From contig ML991778.1 of assembly GCA_010094025.1 (NCBI GenBank), forward strand, positions 434,001 to 498,000: 64,000 nt of DNA. The letters run 5' to 3'. The notes beneath the pieces were generated by a model. It searched no databases. It was not told where the DNA came from and saw only the letters and a program-made list of their open reading frames with translations. Shown here in pieces: positions 59,933-64,000 of the stretch. Numbering within the stretch: the first letter of the stretch is position 1; every line of letters starts with the position of its first letter. Made by a program: the position numbers and the translations under genes. The DNA is from Viridothelium virens. Its lineage: Eukaryota > Ascomycota > Dothideomycetes > Trypetheliales > Trypetheliaceae.

Positions 59933-61219
59933 CTTGAGGAGTCCTTAAAGATAGAATAAGGCTCCTTGAATTCGACGTGAAGAAAAAGAAAAAAGAGTCC
60001 ACAAGACAGCGGAAGCTGAAGTCTTGTATATAAGAGACTTGCTGATAAGGCAGGATATCTAAATTGAAAAAACTTCACATCTTTGTACCCCTTGGTCGGC
60101 CAGGCAGCCCGGCATTCCAGGCACCTCCCAAGGGGCATGGTTGCATACCCTGACGCGTCCGTGGCAACGCGACATTTGTCAAGTTCAAATTGAATATCGA
60201 AATATTAATTGAATGCATTTAATTTGAGTTGGAAGGAGAGTGAGACATGCGACAGTGTACGAAGAAGAGTACAGGTCTTTAGGCCCCAAATATCAACTGG
60301 TCAGCAACCACCCACCGGCATATGAAGGCATTTAAGTATGCAAAAGCAAAGCTTATCATTGTCAAGCACCAGAGGCTCTTTCTGACGTTGTGTGGGATCA
60401 CTGAGACCATTCTGGTGAGTGTCAAGAGTCGCGTTTGTCATTCAAGGGGGATGCGGAGACTCGATCGCGTGACTAAGCGAAAGCAAAAGGCAGTGCCATC
60501 AGCCTTGAGTGCAGTGAATGTTCGCAATTTCCTGACATTGGGAAGATAACGTAAGGTACCTATCTATATACTCCGTATATTCAACAGGGAGCATGAATGA
60601 TCATGCTCTTGAAGACCGAGAATAAGGGTTGACTGCTATATCTGGTCAACAGGAGAGGTCCGTTTACAATTAGTGAAATCTTCAGAGTATCAAGCCCATA
60701 GAAAAAAGGACCCCAATCAGCGATCTGCCATCACTTAAACCGAACTGATTGCGACGCTTCAAATTCTCGCTTGAGCAATGCATACAAGAAAGCTATGTCT
60801 ATTTCACCCGCCAGAGCCTTCAGAAGGAGTTGAGAACACAACGCCGTGCTTCTTTCCCAAGCTTCACTACTCTCAAAAGAAATAATATGGTCACCATTCC
60901 TCCAAGATCCCCTTCTTTTTCAAGGCCATCCATGCATGCATCTGAGTCTTAACCCTCAAGAACTGAGTATGTAATAGCCAAAAAAGTCAGACGGAGAGAG
61001 CCAAAGAGCGAGGAAGAAGCTATAGTAATGATCGTGCAAAACTGGAAGACCCGAATTGATCCACTGTCTAACCAAACTTTGTAGACGCCCAAACACCCAA
61101 CATGGTCAAAGAGAGAATTCGCTGAAAAGACCAAGGGAAAGTATGTACACTCATCTCCGTCGTATCAACACATCGTGTAGCCCATCACCCAGCCCCAGAC
61201 TCCATCGCCATCTTCATCA
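59933..61219. other. Intergenic, 1.3 kb, no gene seen
   Basis: This is the promoter of the WSC gene and the 3' flank of the flippase gene, both on the minus strand. Parts are AT-rich. No frame with a motif was seen. Confidence 0.55.
60027..60032 (-). promoter_or_regulatory. Probable TATA box of the WSC protein gene
   Basis: TATATA (in CTCTTATATACAAG on the gene's strand) lies 95 bp before the start codon, a common distance in fungal genes. No start site can be read from sequence, so the assignment is tentative. Confidence 0.4.
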
Positions 61220-64000
61220 TCATATCGCCTGTCCAGGCGGTAAATACTCCCTACCCCTCTGTCCCATCGGATCCGGCGTATGATCCCGACTCCGTCCGGT
61301 TCCCTCCGCCGCAGTCCGCCCCTGACCTTGGCTGCTGACTCCCGAGTACGAGCTTTCCATTCTCGTAAGCAGCGCCGCGCTCGTGAAGTCACGACTCTGC
61401 TCGAAGCTCGGCCGTACCCGGTCCATGCTCTGGCGCATGCGGTCGAAGCTGGGGCGGGGACGGTCCCACACGGGACTGTTGAGGGATTGCCGGTTTGAGT
61501 TCGTGCCGGCTTGGCTGTAGTATGACTCCCGATCACGTGGGATTGCGGATGCTGGTTGAGCACTATTATAGTATGAGTCCCGATCGTGGGGGCCGGCGGA
61601 GAGGATGTTGTTGGAGGTGGTGCGTTCGATCGGAGAAGGTCCAAGAACGGAGCCGGCGGTGTAGTTGGTGCCATCGGAGCCATTATTGCTCCGTGGGTTG
61701 TGCGTAGTGGCGGTTGGCGCGGTGGAAGGCGGGTACATGGGGCGGCGGTCGTCATCAGGGCTATAGGGAGTGGCGCCGTTCAATTTGCCTGATTTGGAGA
61801 TATCTGAAAAGGACGTTGTGTCGGATTCCTTTTCTGGAGGAGGCGGTGCGAGCTCGTCGGCGTCTTTCAGGTAGTCGAACTTGCCTTGGCGATATTGTTC
61901 CCGCACGATGTCCACGTCGCGCGGTCTGAACATTTTTTGGAAGCTCTTGAGAGCGAAATGAGGAAGCAGAGCCATGATCATTGTTAGGAAAATCGCGGTC
62001 CAGAAACTGAGCTGGCCATAGACTTCAGGCGCAGCTCTGTAGAAGGTGAAGCCTGCAGTAAAAGCAGTGTAGACACCGGTCCAGAAGAAAATGAGTAGGC
62101 CGGAAATGACTGTAATGAGAACCATGAGCCAATCCCAGCGATAGGTATTCATGAGTATGTAGACATTAACCACCACAACAGCAGGCGTTGCAATGTAAAC
62201 GCCGAACCGCCTGCCGTCATTGATGTCTCGACCGTCGAAGGTAACAAAATTCGCTTTGTAGAAGACCAGATAGGCCATGAACATACAAACGACTGATTGA
62301 TAGGTGCCATCAAGCATATAGAGCCTGCAAGGATTAGCATACAGAGAGCGGGAAATCACGATGAATACTCACCAGAATTTAGTCATCGTCCATTCGAGAC
62401 GTTCAATGCCTCTCCTATAAAGTTGGGGCACTGCGAGAGATACTTTGTCTGGAACATCTTGATCCAAAATACCCATAAGTATAATCGGTAATGATGTGAA
62501 GGCGAGGTTGTAAAGGAGAATGTATGAATAGTCGACTGGATAGGCGCAGTCAAAATTCGCATAAATTTGATACCAGAAGATCCACAATGTCCAGACCATG
62601 TTCTGCAACAATGTGTCAGTGCGCAACTCACAGGAGAGTGGTAAGGATGTGAGCTTACCTTGTAAAAGAAATTAGCAACTGTTTCCGCAAGTCGGACATA
62701 AGACCACCGGCCATGAACAAGGACAAGCCGTGTGAGGAATCGAAATTGGGCAATTCCGTAGTCCGAAGACATCACAGCCTGCCTTCCTTCTTCGCCAGCA
62801 ATGCCAACACCGATATGCGCTTCTTGAATCATGGCAACATCATTCGCACCGTCACCGATTGAGAGTGTAAGGACATCGAGTCCAGTCTTGACAAGTTGCA
62901 CAACGGCTGCCTTCTGACTTGGGCTCACCCGACAGCAAAGAACAGCTCGGCATTGCTTGCAAAGGAGGAGAAACTTCCTTCTCAGTCGATCGTCCAAAAC
63001 CAGTCTTAGAGAGTCGCCATCAATGACGATGGCGTGCGTTGGCTCAGGAGGTTCATGGTTTTTCCTTGCTGCCTTCAGCTCTTCCTCTGAGCCAGTCATT
63101 TTGAAGAGTGCTAGTTGTTTATCCAACTGAGCTTCTGCTTCATCCATATCTCCGTCCGTGATCTTGAAGACAAGGAGATCCATATCATTGTCGAGCAGGT
63201 TACACGAGAAGCCTATGTTGATGGCAGTCTCGACTCTGTCACCAGTCAAGACCCAAAGCTTAATTCCCGCTTTCCCAAGGAGTTGGATTGAATCAGGTAC
63301 ACCATCCTGCAGTCGATCTTCAATAGCAGTACCGCCAAGGAGCATCAAATCTTGTTCAATCTCATCAGCTACTTCATCCAGCTTGTCTTCTCGATTCTCG
63401 ACCGAGTTTGCCGCTGCGTCGTGCTTCCGGTTCCAAACGTGATACTCTTCTTCGGTGAGCTCCCTTTGAGCTATGCAGAGGGTGCGTAAACCTTCTCGGG
63501 CAAACATCTCGAGATGATCGGCAGTGGTCTTCCGAAGCTCTGTCTGCTCACCGCGTTTCAACCTGGAGTAAATGACACTGTCCGCTCCTTTGCAGAACAG
63601 CATGATTCTACCATCAGGCATCCTCATGATTGCACTCATGCGTTTCCTCGCGGAATTGAACTCAAGGATGTTCATCACAATGAACTCCTCCTCGTGCCCA
63701 TGAATGCTCACGATGATTCCATCCTGCGTACGGCCAAGTGCAGTGAACCCGCAATCTCGTGCCGTAGCTACGAGTGCAGCCTCATCTGGAGATTGAGCTT
63801 TGAACTCAATCTTTGGTGGATCACCTGGAGTCCTTTCAGTAATAACTGTGTGACAAAGTGCCAGGGTAAGCATGAATTGATAGTTAGCTGCCTTTTGCTC
63901 ATCTCCTGCTTCCCCAGCGAGGTCAGAGATGAAGTCTGGAGCAACAAATGTGAGTAGATCATCCTTGAGATAGGGGTTCGGATGCATCCTCTTGATGTCA
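61220..64000 (-). CDS. P4-ATPase phospholipid flippase, Dnf1/Dnf2 (DnfA) type, 5' end cut off
   Basis: Exons 64000-62659 (open at the window edge), 62602-62372 and 62324-61220 join in frame. The visible part starts within the cytosolic loop after the phosphorylation site, which lies outside the window. It has FKAQSPDEAALVATA and FCKGADSVIYSRL (nucleotide binding), LWVLTGDRVETAINIGFSC, and the P-domain hinge LSIGDGANDVAMIQEAH. GVGIAGEEGRQAVMSSDYGI with FRFLTRLVLVHGRWSY matches Dnf1/Dnf2 better than Drs2. The last six membrane spans follow, with NLAFTSLPIILMGILDQDV. The tail of about 190 residues is polar and rich in Ser, Arg and Asp (RDRESYYSQAG). These enzymes move phosphatidylcholine and phosphatidylethanolamine inward at the plasma membrane with a Cdc50-type partner and support hyphal polarity. 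Confidence 0.93.

Overview
The window looks like nuclear DNA of a filamentous ascomycete (Pezizomycotina). Protein genes on both strands carry short GT-AG introns, mostly 44-130 nt. The gene set is fungal: a bifunctional arg-6 type arginine enzyme, a DCW1/DFG5 mannosidase, GNA1, TRM44, a Dnf-type flippase, WSC-domain wall proteins, and the fungal families DUF6604 and DUF6536. I could not narrow the class or genus. Exon coordinates were worked out by hand from splice signals, reading-frame arithmetic and family motifs. I saw no rRNA, tRNA, CRISPR array or recognisable transposon.

Layout. 0.7-6.0 kb holds a DUF6604 protein, whose 3' end is repeated in tandem, and a Baeyer-Villiger type flavin monooxygenase. 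7.6-26.7 kb is a housekeeping block: GH76 mannosidase, synaptobrevin, ADE8, ARG5,6, a fibroin-3-like membrane protein, TRM44, an AIF2-like oxidoreductase, GNA1 and an RGS-domain membrane protein. 26.7-44.5 kb is gene-sparse and accessory-looking. It holds one DUF6536 membrane protein, two subtilisin-like proteases and an O-methyltransferase between long stretches where I see no genes.

44.5-50.5 kb is the most coherent functional unit: a BIM1/X325 copper-binding GPI-type protein, a Ctr copper transporter and a ferric/cupric reductase with its own methionine-rich N-terminus. Together these could reduce copper at the surface, bind it and carry it across the plasma membrane. The divergent ctr/reductase promoter carries six tandem 9-bp units resembling the Mac1 copper-starvation element.

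51-64 kb holds a short-chain dehydrogenase, the NAC beta subunit (whose frame can only be closed through a 1-nt micro-exon), a mucin-like WSC/PAN protein of about 1,990 residues, and the 3' half of a Dnf1/Dnf2-type P4-ATPase that runs off the right edge.

The three observations I rate highest are the 1-nt exon in the NAC beta gene, the three-gene copper module, and the 9-bp repeat array between ctr and the reductase.
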